Positions 53,401-61,531 of a DNA stretch of 64,000 nt are shown here, piece after piece; positions within the stretch are counted from its first letter, which is position 1, and every line of letters starts with the position of its first letter. Where the stretch lies: positions 1,240,001 to 1,304,000 of the forward strand of contig NC_069105.1 of assembly GCF_947172395.1 (NCBI RefSeq), in the 5' to 3' direction. The DNA comes from Bicyclus anynana (Eukaryota; Arthropoda; Insecta; Lepidoptera; Nymphalidae). Both the position numbers and the translations under genes were made by a program. Below the pieces are notes generated by a model. It saw only the letters and a list, made by a program, of their open reading frames with translations, was not told the DNA's origin and did no database searches.

Positions 53401-54525
53401 GGTACAAATGATGAAAGCCTTGCTCTTCACTCGCATACTCACCACTGTACCGCTCAGAATGGCATAGTGCTATATACATATAGGCCGTAGGAATACGGGG
53501 AGAATACTAACTAGTATTAGCTAGTATTTAATAAACCCGAAAATCAAAGCCATCCAGTATTGAAGAAATCGACGTCTGTTAGGAAAACCGAAACAAGTTT
53601 TTTTTTTCATTTTGCAGGAGTATATGAATTTGTGCCGTTAGAGACGGGAGATGGACAGAGGTTACAGATCAACGCACAGAATTGTATTCACTGTAAGTAT
53701 GTGTGAAAATAGGTTTTTTTTTTTTTTTTTTATATTCTTTAGAAGTTAGCCCTTGACTGCAATCTCACCTGATGGTAAGTGATGATGCAGTCTAAGATGG
53801 AAGCGGGCTAACTTGTTAGGAGGAGGATGAAAATCCACACCCCTTTCGGTTTCTACACGGCATCGTACCGGAACGCTAAATCGCTTGGCGGTACGTCTTT
53901 GCCGGTAGGGTGGTAACTAAAAAACGAAACTATAAAAACTAACTAAAAAAAAAAAAAAATAGGTAACAAAAATGTCGTATATAAAAAAGTCGGGGGCAAC
54001 TTTGTCCGCATATAATAATTTATATGTAGGTATACAAATATAATAAACGCTAATAAAGAATCGGTATCGGTGGAACCTAGTGGGAGGTTTCAATATTTAC
54101 ATACTGTTACTATCGCGTTGACGTAAACGCGATTTTATATGGAATTGAAACAGTTGTGCAGTAGTGTCACTAGATGGCGCTGTTTTAATTCCTTAGAAAT
54201 TCGCGTTTACGTTGACACGATAGTAACACTATCATAGGCCCTCTGTTGAGTTTTTAATCGACTTCCAAAAAGGAGGAGGTTCTATGTTCAGCTGTATGTA
54301 TGTTTTTTTTGATGTAGGTATTTTCATTGATATTTCCGTAATTTGTAGCATGATTTTGAAAATTTCTTTTTTGTTTGGAAGGGGTATACTCCCAGGGTGG
54401 TTCCATTTTTTTTAAATGAATGTTTGTGTGTTTTAGGTAAAACCTGCGACATAAAGGACCCCTCACAGAACATCAACTGGGTGGTGCCTGAAGGAGGCGG
54501 CGGCCCTGCCTATAATGGAATGTAA
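38422..54525 (+). CDS. ETFDH: ETFDH, electron transfer flavoprotein-ubiquinone oxidoreductase, 15 exons
   Basis: Fifteen exons (listed separately) join in phase to 606 residues plus TAA. Human ETFDH has 617. The N-terminus MATALVSSSRQVGRLTNAVRR is basic and fits a mitochondrial targeting peptide. The FAD-binding GGGPAG is at 63-68. Conserved blocks include EKAAEAGGHILSGACVDP, the ETF-QO middle region and WVVPEGGGGPAYNGM at the end. The 4Fe-4S ligands are C550, C575, C578 and C581, offset by 11 from human C561/C586/C589/C592. The enzyme sits on the matrix face of the inner mitochondrial membrane and passes electrons from ETF (fatty acid, amino acid and choline oxidation) through FAD and 4Fe-4S to ubiquinone. 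Introns are heavily loaded with transposons, several ending within about 40 nt of a splice site. No break or missing key residue is seen. Confidence 0.97.
38834..38938 (+). CDS. ETFDH: ETFDH exon 2
   Basis: The acceptor is TTATTTTTCAG and the donor is AAAG/GTAACT. Residues 12-46, the rest of the targeting peptide and the conserved YTIHPRDKDPRWK. Confidence 0.93.
39555..39725 (+). mobile_element. Helitron, subfamily C, decayed
   Basis: TCTATACTAATATTATAAAG start, GGTAAAGTTTGTGG and GGAACTATGTGAGTGAAAC inside. The 3' end is degenerate. Confidence 0.7.
39775..40020 (-). mobile_element. LINE ORF2 C-terminal fragment
   Basis: The minus strand reads HFLANKIGKLWNKLPENVI, then SLNVFKSPLDRFMN, typical of the end of a jockey/CR1-like reverse transcriptase ORF. 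It abuts ETFDH exon 3. Confidence 0.7.
40034..40146 (+). CDS. ETFDH: ETFDH exon 3 (FAD-binding glycine loop)
   Basis: Residues 47-84 with DILIIGGGPAGMAAAIRA. The donor is GCT/GTATGT. The acceptor TAATCATCAG has a poor pyrimidine tract and lies against a LINE fragment. Confidence 0.93.
40685..40883 (+). CDS. ETFDH: ETFDH exon 4
   Basis: Residues 85-150, including LSGACVDPVALNELIPDWK. The donor is CCTG/GTAAGA. Confidence 0.97.
40943..41262 (+). mobile_element. SINE, second family, near full length
   Basis: Head GGCCTCTATGGCGCAGTGG, B box GGTTCGATATCCGG, complete body and a CTAACTCGTGAAAAATAAAA tail, 60 bp after ETFDH exon 4. Confidence 0.9.
41700..41791 (+). CDS. ETFDH: ETFDH exon 5
   Basis: Residues 151-181, PNYNHGNYVVRLGHLVRWM. 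The donor is GAG/GTAAGT. Confidence 0.97.
41820..42040 (-). mobile_element. LINE reverse transcriptase C-terminal fragment
   Basis: The minus strand reads YAVEVGAKGLPAKSLYNLLK, then DLDLSRSDASSML, the EVG.kG motif seen near the end of non-LTR ORF2 proteins. Confidence 0.55.
42160..42240 (-). mobile_element. RTE-type LINE 3' fragment
   Basis: GGACGTCCACTGCAGAACAT, ACTTCCAAACATCACAATCC and GAGCTGCTTGG are the reverse of the fragment at 20020. Confidence 0.6.
42351..42671 (+). mobile_element. Metulj-like SINE with internal rearrangement, abutting ETFDH exon 6
   Basis: 42351-42521 carries the B box and body. A short inverted or duplicated piece around GCATGCATTTGGAGATGCATG follows, then 42549-42671 repeats the second half. 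The tail ends about 14 nt before the exon. Confidence 0.8.
42686..42845 (+). CDS. ETFDH: ETFDH exon 6
   Basis: Residues 182-234 (GDVGISKDGSPKDMFERGME, then HSKVTIFAEG). The acceptor GATATTGTCAG lies about 14 nt beyond a SINE tail. Confidence 0.96.
42879..43156 (+). mobile_element. SINE, second family
   Basis: Head GACGGCCTCCGTGGTATGC with a small deletion, and tail CATCAGGTGGGATTGTAATT, 34 bp after ETFDH exon 6. Confidence 0.88.
43223..43533 (-). mobile_element. full-length Metulj-like SINE with target duplication
   Basis: Complete minus-oriented element flanked by AACGCATTAT at 43213-43222 and 43534-43543, a perfect 10-bp target site duplication. Confidence 0.93.
43634..43746 (+). CDS. ETFDH: ETFDH exon 7
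   Basis: Residues 235-272, CHGHLTKMVSNKYNL through YGIGLKELWEVKPE. Confidence 0.97.
43942..44156. mobile_element. 215-bp mariner-like MITE
   Basis: Inverted ends CAGGGTGTGTCGTAATTAATG and CATTAATTACGGGACACCCTG with TA on each side, as expected of Tc1/mariner-type insertion. No transposase. Confidence 0.7.
44432..44651 (+). CDS. ETFDH: ETFDH exon 8
   Basis: Residues 273-345, including VEHTIGWPLNKNTYGGSF, VGLDYVNPYISPFREFQRF. A Helitron starts 21 nt past the donor. Confidence 0.97.
44672..45001 (-). mobile_element. Helitron, subfamily C, with CTACCCC minisatellite
   Basis: CTAGCCAACGCCCGCGACTT at the left, CCCTACCCCTA units at about 44727-44775, TATAATATTAGTATAGA at the right. Confidence 0.82.
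45003..45377 (-). mobile_element. Helitron, subfamily D, with CTACCC minisatellite
   Basis: CTAGCGAACGCCCGCG start, a CCCTACCCTA array at about 45037-45085, GATCGTAGCGTGATGAAAAG, and TTATTATAAGTATAGA at the right end. It sits directly against the preceding Helitron. Confidence 0.75.
45505..45680. repeat. dispersed repeat with GGAGCTC.TTA.C.GACGA
   Basis: Homologous stretches lie at about 4249-4445, 50222-50545 and 56577-56685. Shared phrases are AACTACACA..AAGTATTTT(T)ACGGAGCTC and GCATTAGATCGTTGAT. Class unknown. Confidence 0.6.
45710..46032 (+). mobile_element. full-length SINE, second family
   Basis: GGCCTCCGTGGCGCAGTGG head, GGTTCGATCCCCGGC B box, complete body, CTTGTAAAGAAT then an A tail. 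This is the best copy of the family in the window. Confidence 0.93.
46102..46319 (+). mobile_element. Helitron, subfamily A
   Basis: TCTACTAATATTATAAACGC start, GATGAAGTCGCGGGCGTCCG and CTAG end. Confidence 0.88.
46331..46452 (+). mobile_element. SINE, second family, 3' half
   Basis: GAAGGGGTGTGGATTTTCAT to an A-rich tail. The 5' half is truncated. Confidence 0.85.
46550..46705 (+). CDS. ETFDH: ETFDH exon 9
   Basis: Residues 346-397, GGTRIAYGARALVEGGWQ and NVPRIKGTHNAMKSG. Confidence 0.97.
46772..47322 (+). mobile_element. jockey-like LINE, end of ORF2
   Basis: The frame reads LNKVKRYFSSKQLLTLYQAQ, MEYCSHLWDES, LDSVDRRARRIIGD and VFYRIYFGEWSRDLF, a reverse transcriptase C-terminus. A frameshift near 47100 and later stops break it. 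It is a fragment in ETFDH intron 9. Confidence 0.82.
47325..47628 (-). mobile_element. Metulj-like SINE
   Basis: ATTATCAACCCATATTCGGC to CACTGGGCTATTACGGC. Near complete, directly downstream of the LINE fragment. Confidence 0.88.
47684..48066 (+). mobile_element. Helitron, subfamily A, dimeric, next to ETFDH exon 10
   Basis: ACTAACATTATAAACGCG start, two tandem internal modules, and a degenerate ACGCGGACGAAGTTTGGGGC..GTTAG end about 22 nt before the exon. Confidence 0.82.
48089..48213 (+). CDS. ETFDH: ETFDH exon 10
   Basis: Residues 398-439, MLAAETAVDMVL to YVYKELK. The acceptor TTCGTGTGCCAG is about 22 nt from the end of a Helitron. Confidence 0.96.
48482..49578. mobile_element. foldback element with 130-bp tandem repeats, copy 2
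   Basis: Outer ends AACCGACTTCCAAAAAGGAG and TTGGAAGTCGGTTGAG. About four 130-bp units lie at 48771-49240, then an inverted repeat with arms of about 120 bp (49288-49408 and 49446-49574). Same organisation as 23828-25260. Confidence 0.75.
49758..49875 (+). CDS. ETFDH: ETFDH exon 11
   Basis: Residues 440-478, QVRNCRPSFHTSLGLYGG and RGKEPWTLSHG. The acceptor is TCATTATTCCAG. Confidence 0.95.
49903..50066 (+). mobile_element. Helitron, subfamily A, ends lost, before ETFDH exon 12
   Basis: GTTTGTATGGATGTTTGGAT to GAGGGATTTGTGAAAAACT, with the 3' hairpin missing. The exon 12 acceptor follows 39 nt later. Confidence 0.75.
50106..50213 (+). CDS. ETFDH: ETFDH exon 12
   Basis: Residues 479-514, KDFQPIEYPKPDGVLTFDLL. 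The acceptor AAATGTTTGTAG follows Helitron-derived sequence. Confidence 0.96.
50222..50560. repeat. dispersed repeat, longest copy
   Basis: Same family as 45505-45680, with CAGACCAATTATAGAAGGAC at the left. Class unknown. Confidence 0.55.
50621..51015. repeat. 196-bp direct duplication
   Basis: Two nearly identical units (50621-50816, 50817-51012) share AAGCTATAGCTAGATGTTTA and TTTATCGCGGACTTTGAGCG. They differ by only a few small changes, so the duplication is recent. Confidence 0.9.
51180..51425 (+). mobile_element. decayed Helitron-like repeat plus foldback-element 3' end
   Basis: TATGTTTGTCTGTTACTTTT, ACCGATTTCGATGAAATTTG and a final TTTTTTGAAGTCGGTC that matches the foldback element ends. 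Confidence 0.5.
51430..52073. mobile_element. hAT-like MITE split by a SINE
   Basis: Ends CATCGATCGTAGATCGTTAG and TAACGATTTATATCGATG, flanked by GTCAATAG and GTTAATAG (7 of 8 match). A Metulj-like SINE occupies 51677-52001. The intact relative is at 55730-56015. Confidence 0.75.
51677..52001 (-). mobile_element. Metulj-like SINE inside the hAT-like MITE
   Basis: Flanked by CGTCTTT at 51670-51676 and 52002-52008. The undisrupted MITE copy has a single CGTCTTT at that point, confirming the duplication. Confidence 0.92.
52097..52210 (+). CDS. ETFDH: ETFDH exon 13
   Basis: Residues 515-552, NHEADQPAHLTLKDDS to RFCPA. Carries the first 4Fe-4S cysteine, C550. A hAT-like MITE ends 23 nt upstream. 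Confidence 0.97.
52243..52631 (+). mobile_element. Helitron, subfamily E, with GGGTA minisatellite
   Basis: CTATATATATAAAAATGAAT start, GGTAGGGGTA array at about 52445-52575, GACCGGGTCCGCTAG end. Confidence 0.82.
52634..53096 (+). mobile_element. second subfamily E Helitron in tandem
   Basis: Starts TATATATATAAAAGAAAGTC immediately after the previous CTAG. GGTAGGGTAG units lie at about 53009-53060, and the end is GACCGGGTCCGCTAG. Confidence 0.8.
53339..53471. mobile_element. 133-bp palindromic MITE
   Basis: Imperfect inverted arms of about 45 bp: AGCACTATGCCGTCATTTCT..CAGGTGAGTACGCGAGTGA against TCACTCGCATACTCACC..GGCATAGTGCT. Confidence 0.7.
53618..53692 (+). CDS. ETFDH: ETFDH exon 14
   Basis: Residues 553-577, GVYEFVPLETGDGQRLQINA and C575. 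The donor is CACT/GTAAGT. Confidence 0.97.
53733..53932 (-). mobile_element. SINE, second family, head truncated
   Basis: TTAGCCCTTGACTGCAATCT to GGTAGGGTGGTAACTA, 40 bp after ETFDH exon 14. Confidence 0.88.
54105..54235. mobile_element. MITE with TTACTATCG..TTGACGTAAACGCG inverted ends
   Basis: GTTACTATCGCGTTGACGTA at the left and TACGTTGACACGATAGTAAC at the right are imperfect inverted repeats around a TAGATGGCGCTG core. Confidence 0.65.
54255..54420 (+). mobile_element. 5' fragment of the foldback element before ETFDH exon 15
   Basis: ATCGACTTCCAAAAAGGAGG to CAGGGTGGTTCCATTTTTTT, the first 165 bp of the element at 48482. Its T-run lies just upstream of the exon 15 acceptor. Confidence 0.75.
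54437..54525 (+). CDS. ETFDH: ETFDH exon 15 and stop
   Basis: Residues 578-606 with C578 and C581, ending GGGGPAYNGM and TAA. The acceptor is GTGTGTTTTAG. Confidence 0.97.
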
Positions 54526-54880
54526 ACTAATAACAAACATAGTGTTTATATATATATATACTTACACGATCAAACTTCATACCATAGCTGACACAGCAAA
54601 TATATTTGATATATAAATTGATTTCATACAAAAATACTATAAAATGAGGGTAGAATGGTAAAAATACTTTGTGTTGTTCTATTCTCATGTACTTACCAAA
54701 TATACAAAAGAGAACCATCAAAATCGGTCAAGTCTTTTTGAGTGCGACCACAAGCACCGTTTCAGATTTTTGTATATTAAATTGCCTCTTCGGTTTACTA
54801 TCAATAGATGGCGTTTTAGATGGTATTTAAAATCAGTAAATCAAATAATCGTGTAAGTATAAAAGTAAAGGTAGGTAGGT

Positions 54881-54900
54881 AATAAAATTTTCAAAATAAA
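54881..54900 (+). terminator. ETFDH polyadenylation signals
   Basis: AATAAA at 54881-54886 and 54895-54900 (another at 54942-54947), the first canonical hexamers after the stop. Confidence 0.5.
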
Positions 54901-55261
54901 TATGTCACATTATTTGATAATTAATATAATTATAATATTACAATAAATCATTAATTTGTACTATTGAAATGAGATACCAACCACGATGAGGTACCAATGT
55001 GCTTGGGCCAATAATAGATGGCGCTGCTATGACGTTTTGCGTTCAGCCAATCAGATGGCGCGTCTGTGTGAGCGAGATTTGTGATTGGTTGAAATTAATT
55101 ACCATTGTAGCCGTTCAAGTAACGCCATCTAGTGAGCGAATACTCTGTAGCTCCCATTCCTATTTGGCAACTAAATATTTATGTTAAGTGAAATATATTA
55201 TTTTTATTGTTTGATTAATAATATAAAATGCTTGTATGTGAGTATATAATAAATATACTTT

Positions 55262-55455
55262 TTTACTTTAATATTATAAAAAAGTGAAGTTTATGGTACT
55301 GTAGAGGGTAATCTCTAGATCTACTGAACCGATTTTATAAATTCTTTTACCTTTAGTAAGCCACGTTATTTGTGAGTGTCATAGGCTATACACTATCACC
55401 TTGTTCTCACGGGAACGGGAACTACGCTGATAATACCGCATAACGCCGGTTAGTA
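55262..55455 (+). mobile_element. Helitron, subfamily C
   Basis: TTTAATATTATAAAAAAGTG start, ATCTACTGAACCGATTTTAT, and ATAACGCCGGTTAGT end. Confidence 0.65.
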
Positions 55456-55729
55456 TTCCTATAAAGTCATAGTCTTTGATCCTGACATACTCGGACTCGT
55501 AAACATTTATTATTTGTTAAATAATAATTTTAACCTATAATATTAATAATATTTTTAACTTTTGTTAAATAAATTTTAAAGAATGTGGTTACGTAGAGGC
55601 TATGAAATAAATTCTCATAATTTACCATATAAAAATATTTTACTATAATAAAAAAAAAATAACCAGGACCCAAGGTTTTGAAACTTGATTATACTACTCG
55701 TAATATACTAGTTCAAGTTGCGTCTTAGT

Positions 55730-56015
55730 CATCGATCATAGATCGTTAGATGGGCAGCGACGCGGAATTGTCATTGGCTTCGCAAATACTTACGAATGAA
55801 AAGTAACAACTTTCTCATTATTCGTGTTACGGCTTGTGTGAAAATGATCGCGAAAGCATTATGGTAAACAAGAAAAAAACAGTAAAATATTTTTGTAAGT
55901 CACAGCATGCGCTTGTTGCATACTAAGTTAAGATGTGCGTGCACGTCTTTGAGTAATGACATAACATTGTGCCGTCTTTGATATGGAGGGGCCCATCTAA
56001 CGATTTATATCGATG
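55730..56015. mobile_element. 286-bp hAT-like MITE, intact
   Basis: Ends CATCGATCATAGATCGTTAG and TAACGATTTATATCGATG with a perfect 8-bp duplication, GTCTTAGT, at 55722-55729 and 56016-56023. Confidence 0.82.
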
Positions 56016-56439
56016 GTCTTAGTGATCAAATTATACTTTGTAATTTATTTGTATGATATTACTACTATAAATCAATAAAAATATATTTTTTAATCTTTAC
56101 CAATATACTGCCTTATATTATGTATTAAAACAATTTGATATTTGTATACAAACAATTAATATATTTTATTAAGAATCTTCAACAATTGAAAATTATTTAT
56201 TTATTATATATAAAATCTCATTGCTAATTTGTAAAAAAATCATGAAAGTATGAATGAATTCTTAAATAGCATGTAAGTGTTGATTTTGGAAAACCTTTAA
56301 TAAAAGGAATTTTAAAAATATTATTGAGTTTTATTTTTCTTTCCCTTATAAATCTAAATATATTCATTATAATTTGCAATTTAATTAAAAAATAAATATT
56401 AGATACTGTATTTTATATGGGGTCTCAAGCTGATAGAAT

Positions 56440-56580
56440 GACGACCTCGCAGTTCTTGCACCGCAATGCGCAGTGTTGGTCGACCCCCCCCCCCTAGGTG
56501 AACTGACGACATCAAGCGGGTTGCAGGGAGGCGCTGGATGCTGGCAACTTGTTATGCAAGAGGCCTATGTGCAGCAGTCT
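56440..56580 (+). mobile_element. RTE-type LINE C-terminal fragment
   Basis: C-run, GTGAACTGACGACATCAAGC, GCGCTGGATGCTGG and GAGGCCTATGTGCAGCAGT match 20020-20205. Confidence 0.65.
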
Positions 56581-56686
56581 TCTGTCTTAGACTAATTATG
56601 TAAGGACTACTATCGCACCCAAATTCACATACAAAATTGTATGTCATTTTGTGAGGAAAACGAGGTTAGGTATAGTCAATGATTCA

Positions 56687-56962
56687 TCATCATCATCATT
56701 ATCAAACCATATTCGGCTCACTGCTTAGCTCGAGTCTCCTCTCAGAATGAGAGGGGTGGGCGAATAGTCCACCACGCTGGCACAATGCGGATTGGCAGAC
56801 TTCACTCACGCAGAGAATTAAGAAAATTGTCTGGTGTGCAGGTTTCCTCACGATGTTTTCCTTCACCGTTTGAGAAAAGTTGGGGCGCAAGCTGCGGACC
56901 GGATTCGAACCTACACCCTCCGGAATCGGAGGCAGAGGTCATATCCACTGGGCTATCACGGT
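56687..56962 (-). mobile_element. Metulj-like SINE
   Basis: ATCATCATCATTATCAAACC tail to CACTGGGCTATCACGG head, with a small internal deletion. Confidence 0.88.
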
Positions 56963-57350
56963 TTCACTGAGCATGCACAATCTTGTGTTTACTTACATTA
57001 TATAGTTTTTGTGATCTTTCCAGGTTTTTTGAGATCACAAAATATGCATGGCAAGATACAAATAGCTAAGACCTTAAGACACCGCAGAATGTTGTAGTTG
57101 ATTATAATTCTGTGTTATAATTCAAAGTCATGTCAAAACATGGTCACTGGTCAAAACTTTAACAGCCATTAAATTAAACAAGAAGAAGAAAACTTTAACA
57201 ATATTTGACAATGTAAATAATAAATAACATAATATTTTTTGTAGAAAACAAAATAATAAGTAGGTACTAATTAATAATGATAAAATCACTCTCACTCGTC
57301 ACTCCACTTTTATTGCTGACTCTTTTTAAAGGGGTAAGTTTTATTTATGA

Positions 57351-57548
57351 CTAGCTGACGCCGCGCGGTTTTACCCGCGTGGTTCCCGTTCTCGTAGGAA
57401 TACAGGGATAATATATAGCCTATAGCCTTCCCCGATAAATGGACTATCTAACACAGAAAGAATTTTTCAAATCGGACCAGTAGTTCCTGAGATTAGCGCG
57501 TTCAATCAAACACACAAAATCAAATCAAACTCTTTATAATATTAGTTT
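57351..57548 (-). mobile_element. Helitron, subfamily B
   Basis: CTAGCTGACGCCGCGCGG to TTATAATATTAG. Confidence 0.85.
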
Positions 57549-57597
57549 AAATAAAAACTTATGAATTGAATCTACGTCATCAGCTAGGCATGTCATC

Positions 57598-57960
57598 TAT
57601 ACTTATAATAAATCTGTAGAGAGGTCAATTCTGTACATGAAATATATTTCCAAATTAACTATCAGGGGGTGATTAGTGGTCGATACTGATGCCAAAAATG
57701 CAAACAGTAAAATTTTTGTCTGTCTGTCTGTCTGTCTGTCTGTATGTTCTTTATAGAAACAAAAACTACTGGACGGATTTTAACGAAACTTCGTACAATT
57801 ATTCTACATACTCCTAGGCAGGTTATAGTATACTTTTCATTACGCTACGATCAATAGGAGCAGAGCAGTGAAGAGAAATGTTGAGAAAACGGTAGAAGCT
57901 ACTCAATTTTTTTAACTTCCGTCGCGTGTACAGCCTTAATGGTTAAAGCTACATAGAAAT
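57598..57960 (+). mobile_element. Helitron, subfamily D
   Basis: TATACTTATAATAAATCTGT start, (TGTC)n at 57717-57742, ACGGATTTTAACGAAACTTC, and a fading 3' end. Confidence 0.7.
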
Positions 57961-58319
57961 CATGTATGACGGAAATGTTCTCCTTAAAATTATCTATAAA
58001 AACACAACAGCATATATATGCTATATATTATGGTTGACTCACAATAACACGTGTAACTCCCGATAGCTTAGCAGTTCGGAGCTTTCTAATTATATTTGTC
58101 TACTCTTATGTTTATAACACTCATCACTTATCCCTTATAAGAAAGTTAACATTTTTACCTATTCAATAAAAAAAGAATCATAAAAATTGGTAAAGAAACA
58201 CCAAAGTTATACATGAAATACGCTAAGCCATCGAGCGTGAATACTAATTCATGCTTTAAGGATTATTTTTGTGTAACGGTTGCCGCGCTCGACGCGACTC
58301 GCGGTGGGAGGAATAAATA

Positions 58320-58501
58320 AAGAAGTGCAGTCTTAATGAGTAGGGTAGGGTAGGGGTAAGGTAGGGGTAGTGTAGAGTAGGTGTAGGGCAGGGGTAGAGT
58401 AGGGTAGGGGTAGGGTAGAGGTAGGTTAGGGTAGGGTAGGATAGGGGTAGTTGAAAGTTTACAACGACTTTCACGCGGACAAAGTCGCGGGCGTCCGCTA
58501 G
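58320..58501 (+). mobile_element. Helitron 3' part with GGGTA minisatellite
   Basis: GGTAGGGTA variants at about 58338-58452, then ACGCGGACAAAGTCGCGGGC and CTAG at 58498-58501. Confidence 0.78.
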
Positions 58502-58570
58502 TGCATCATAAAGTCGAAAATTTTGGCATCCCATGCATACTACCTATGTAATATTATTGTATTTCTACAG

Positions 58571-58859
58571 GACAGTAATGATATGACCTCTGCCTTCGAT
58601 GCCGTAGGTTCGAATCCGGGGCATGCACCTCCAACTTTCAGTTTTCATGTGCATTAAAAAAAATTAAATATCACTTGTCTCAAACGGTGAAGGAAAGACA
58701 TCGTGAGGAAACCTGCATAACAGAGAATTTTCTCAATTCTCTACGTGTGTGAGGTCTGCCAATACTCATTTGGCCAGCGTGGTGGACTAAGGCCTACCCT
58801 TGTCACTCTGAGAGGAGGCTCGTGCTCAACAATGAGCCGAATATGGGTTGTTAATGATG
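58571..58859 (+). mobile_element. Metulj-like SINE, degraded head
   Basis: TGATATGACCTCTGCC to GAATATGGGTTGTTAATGAT. Confidence 0.82.
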
Positions 58860-58869
58860 GCAGTACCTA

Positions 58870-59560
58870 CCTATACTACAGCCTTTCTTGATGTGTACTG
58901 TTTACCAACAAAGAAATTAGAAATGGAGGTAGAAAATGCAAGTCATTTCATAACTTATTTATTTTAAACTATGTCTGGTTTATTTATAAAATGTTATATA
59001 AAATATATTAACCATGTCTAATTATTATAGATTATTGATCAAATTAATTTTCATTAATTAAAGAACAACTTAATTATTATTATTAGGTGTAAAATGACTA
59101 ATGATTTATACCCTCATTTTGAATTTGTTTGTCGGTAAACAGTACTCATCAAGAAAGGCTAAAATTAAACTGTTTAGAAAAGCACTACATGGAAGGCGCG
59201 AACAATTTGTAATTACGTAAATTCGAGGGTATTTTCATATTTGTGTTTTATTGCGTCATAAACGTATGTATCGACCATTATCGGTGTTATTGCTGTAAAA
59301 CACTCTTTATGACTTGTATTCACCTGCTACATACAGTGTTTGTGTAAGCCCTGATGGTCTTTTTCGTCGATTGTCCAGATAGATGATCATGAGCTTTGTT
59401 TAGTCTATTTTTATCCGACTTCCAAAAAGGCAATGTTTCACGCTAATATTTTTCTAAGCTTAAGGTTGCCCGGATCGTTGTAAAGCGATAAGGCCGTTTT
59501 GTATTCTGCTTCTTTTTTTCTCTTTCTTGTTTGTTTCTTTGTATTGTGGTGTGCCTATAG
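58870..59560. other. gene-free stretch downstream of ETFDH
   Basis: AT-rich. No gene or known repeat seen apart from a short TTATCCGACTTCCAAAAAGGC remnant of the foldback element at about 59412. Confidence 0.4.
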
Positions 59561-59566
59561 AGTCAT

Positions 59567-59769
59567 CATTCATCATCATTATCAACCCAATTTCGGCTTA
59601 CTGCTGAGCTCGAGTCTCCTGTCAGAATGAGAGGGGTTAGACCAATTTAATTTCTTAAAATGCAGACAACTTGAAAAGTTGAAGGTTCATTGGTACCTGG
59701 TACCTCATACCGCATTCGAACCTACGCCCGAATCGAAGGCAGGGGTCTTATCCACTGGACTATCATGGC
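59567..59769 (-). mobile_element. Metulj-like SINE with internal deletion
   Basis: ATCATCATTATCAACCCAAT and GAGGGGTTAGACCAAT are joined directly to TTTAATTTCTTAAAATGCAG. Confidence 0.8.
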
Positions 59770-59929
59770 TCTGCTAGCCTATTCACTATTTTAGTCTTTA
59801 TTATCAACCTATTAAAATAAACATCAAATCAATTTGAGTAATGTCATCTACCTATCTTATTTGTTAACTAGCATACGTCAAAGTTAGTGAATTAATTAGC
59901 CTACTGATTTACATTCGTTGTTTATATAG

Positions 59930-60160
59930 TTTGGCAATTTCGTTCGTAACATTCCCGATGGGCCGCGCGGAGGGCGTGTAGCGATGAATAAAATACCTAC
60001 GACTGATGCACCCGCACGTACGATTTGACACCCGCGCAGTCTTTCCCCTTGTCGCCCGCATATTATCATGACTATAACAGCTGTACAGGTAAAGCCGTGT
60101 GCCAGAGGCGAGTCGTTCGCGCTACATCATAAATAAACTCGCGTGTTCCATCCGCACGGT
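59930..60160 (+). repeat. GC-rich dispersed repeat, copies at 63117-63300 and 50565-50620
   Basis: Shares GGGCCGCGCGG, GTGTAGCGATGAAT, CGACTGATGCACC and CCGTCGCCCGCATAT-like phrases with the other copies. It is much GC-richer than the background. Class unknown. Confidence 0.65.
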
Positions 60161-60395
60161 TATTTCGAAAATTACTTTTCGGTTTTATTGCCCCATAAAT
60201 GAATGTTCCGTCCATTTGGCGACACTGTTACTCGTGTAAAACAGGCTTTATGTCCGATATATCCATGTTTGCTAATGGATTTTTCTTGCAGCCTGGTTTA
60301 CCTCAATTATTGTTTGATTAATGTGTTTATAGTTAATAGCTGTGGTTCCAACTTCCGCCCAATATCATTTTGAAAATTGTTTGACACAACATTTG

Positions 60396-60626
60396 TTTTC
60401 ATCATCATCATCATTAGCAACCCATTTTCGGCTCCTTGCTGAGCTCGAGTCTCCTCTCAGAATGAGAGGGGTTAGGCCAATAGCCCACAACGCTGGCCCA
60501 ATGTGGATTGGCAGACTACACATGCAGAGAATTAAGAAAATTCTCTGGTATGTATTTCCTCAAGATGTTTTTCCTTCACCGTTTGAGACACGTGATATTT
60601 AATTTCATAAAATGCACACAATTTTT
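60396..60626 (-). mobile_element. Metulj-like SINE, head missing
   Basis: CATCATCATCATTAGCAACC to ATTTCATAAAATGCACACAA. Confidence 0.85.
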
Positions 60627-60629
60627 TCA

Positions 60630-61525
60630 TTGATAATTATTCATTACAAAATTATCTCATACATAATTATTCATTACAATAATGAATATACATGTACAGA
60701 TTTTTAAAAAGTAACCCGGCTGGAATCGGTTTGTAGGGATGTCGCCGCTGGTACATACGCCTACCACTTAACAAAATACATCTACATCCTACAGTAGGTA
60801 CCTAATTTGGAGTAGTTCAAATACGAGTAAGCACGCATTACGTACCTACAAGTTTTTTAAAATAAAATCATTTTATTTCAGGCCAGAGACCCGTATACAA
60901 AATATACATTAAACATTGAGTAATGTATCTACTACAGAAATGCAGTGGCATCTAGATACCTAAATCTAGCTATCTAAATGACCTAATAATTCCCACGACA
61001 GGGTCATGTTCCCATCGATTACTTAATTAGGGAAGCTTGAAATGTATCACATCCGACCTTTTGCGCTTCCCAGTTCCCACAGGACTCCCCTTGTGTGTGA
61101 ACTTTACGAAATTAAGAAATCGTTCCCATGGGAATTTCATTTTGTTCATGAGTAAAACTTTAAAAATAAGCTTTAGTCCAGAATCCGAGGAGCATTTTTA
61201 CAATTGATTACTATGAAGTTAAATTTTCCGTGAGTGGCTTCATTTTGATGAGACGCTCAACTTTTATATTTACGATAATTCTTGATTCTGGTAGCTAACT
61301 GGGTTACAAGGTAATGACAATTTCTGGACGTAGGAACGAGATAACGTACCATGCCTTTTGTAGGTCAATGTGGCTGTTAAGTTGTTTATCTATCAATTAA
61401 ACAACAGTAAAAAATAGCATGGTTAGTAACAATTTCTGATGACCTCGTTATTGATACAGGTAGGGAGACGGGGGGTTGTTCAAAACCCGTTTTTTTACTG
61501 TTGTATAATTAACAGCTAAATCTAG
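60630..61525. other. gene-free stretch
   Basis: No gene or recognised repeat. A short duplicated TAATTATTCATTACAA occurs near 60635-60685. Confidence 0.4.
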
Positions 61526-61531
61526 ATTATT

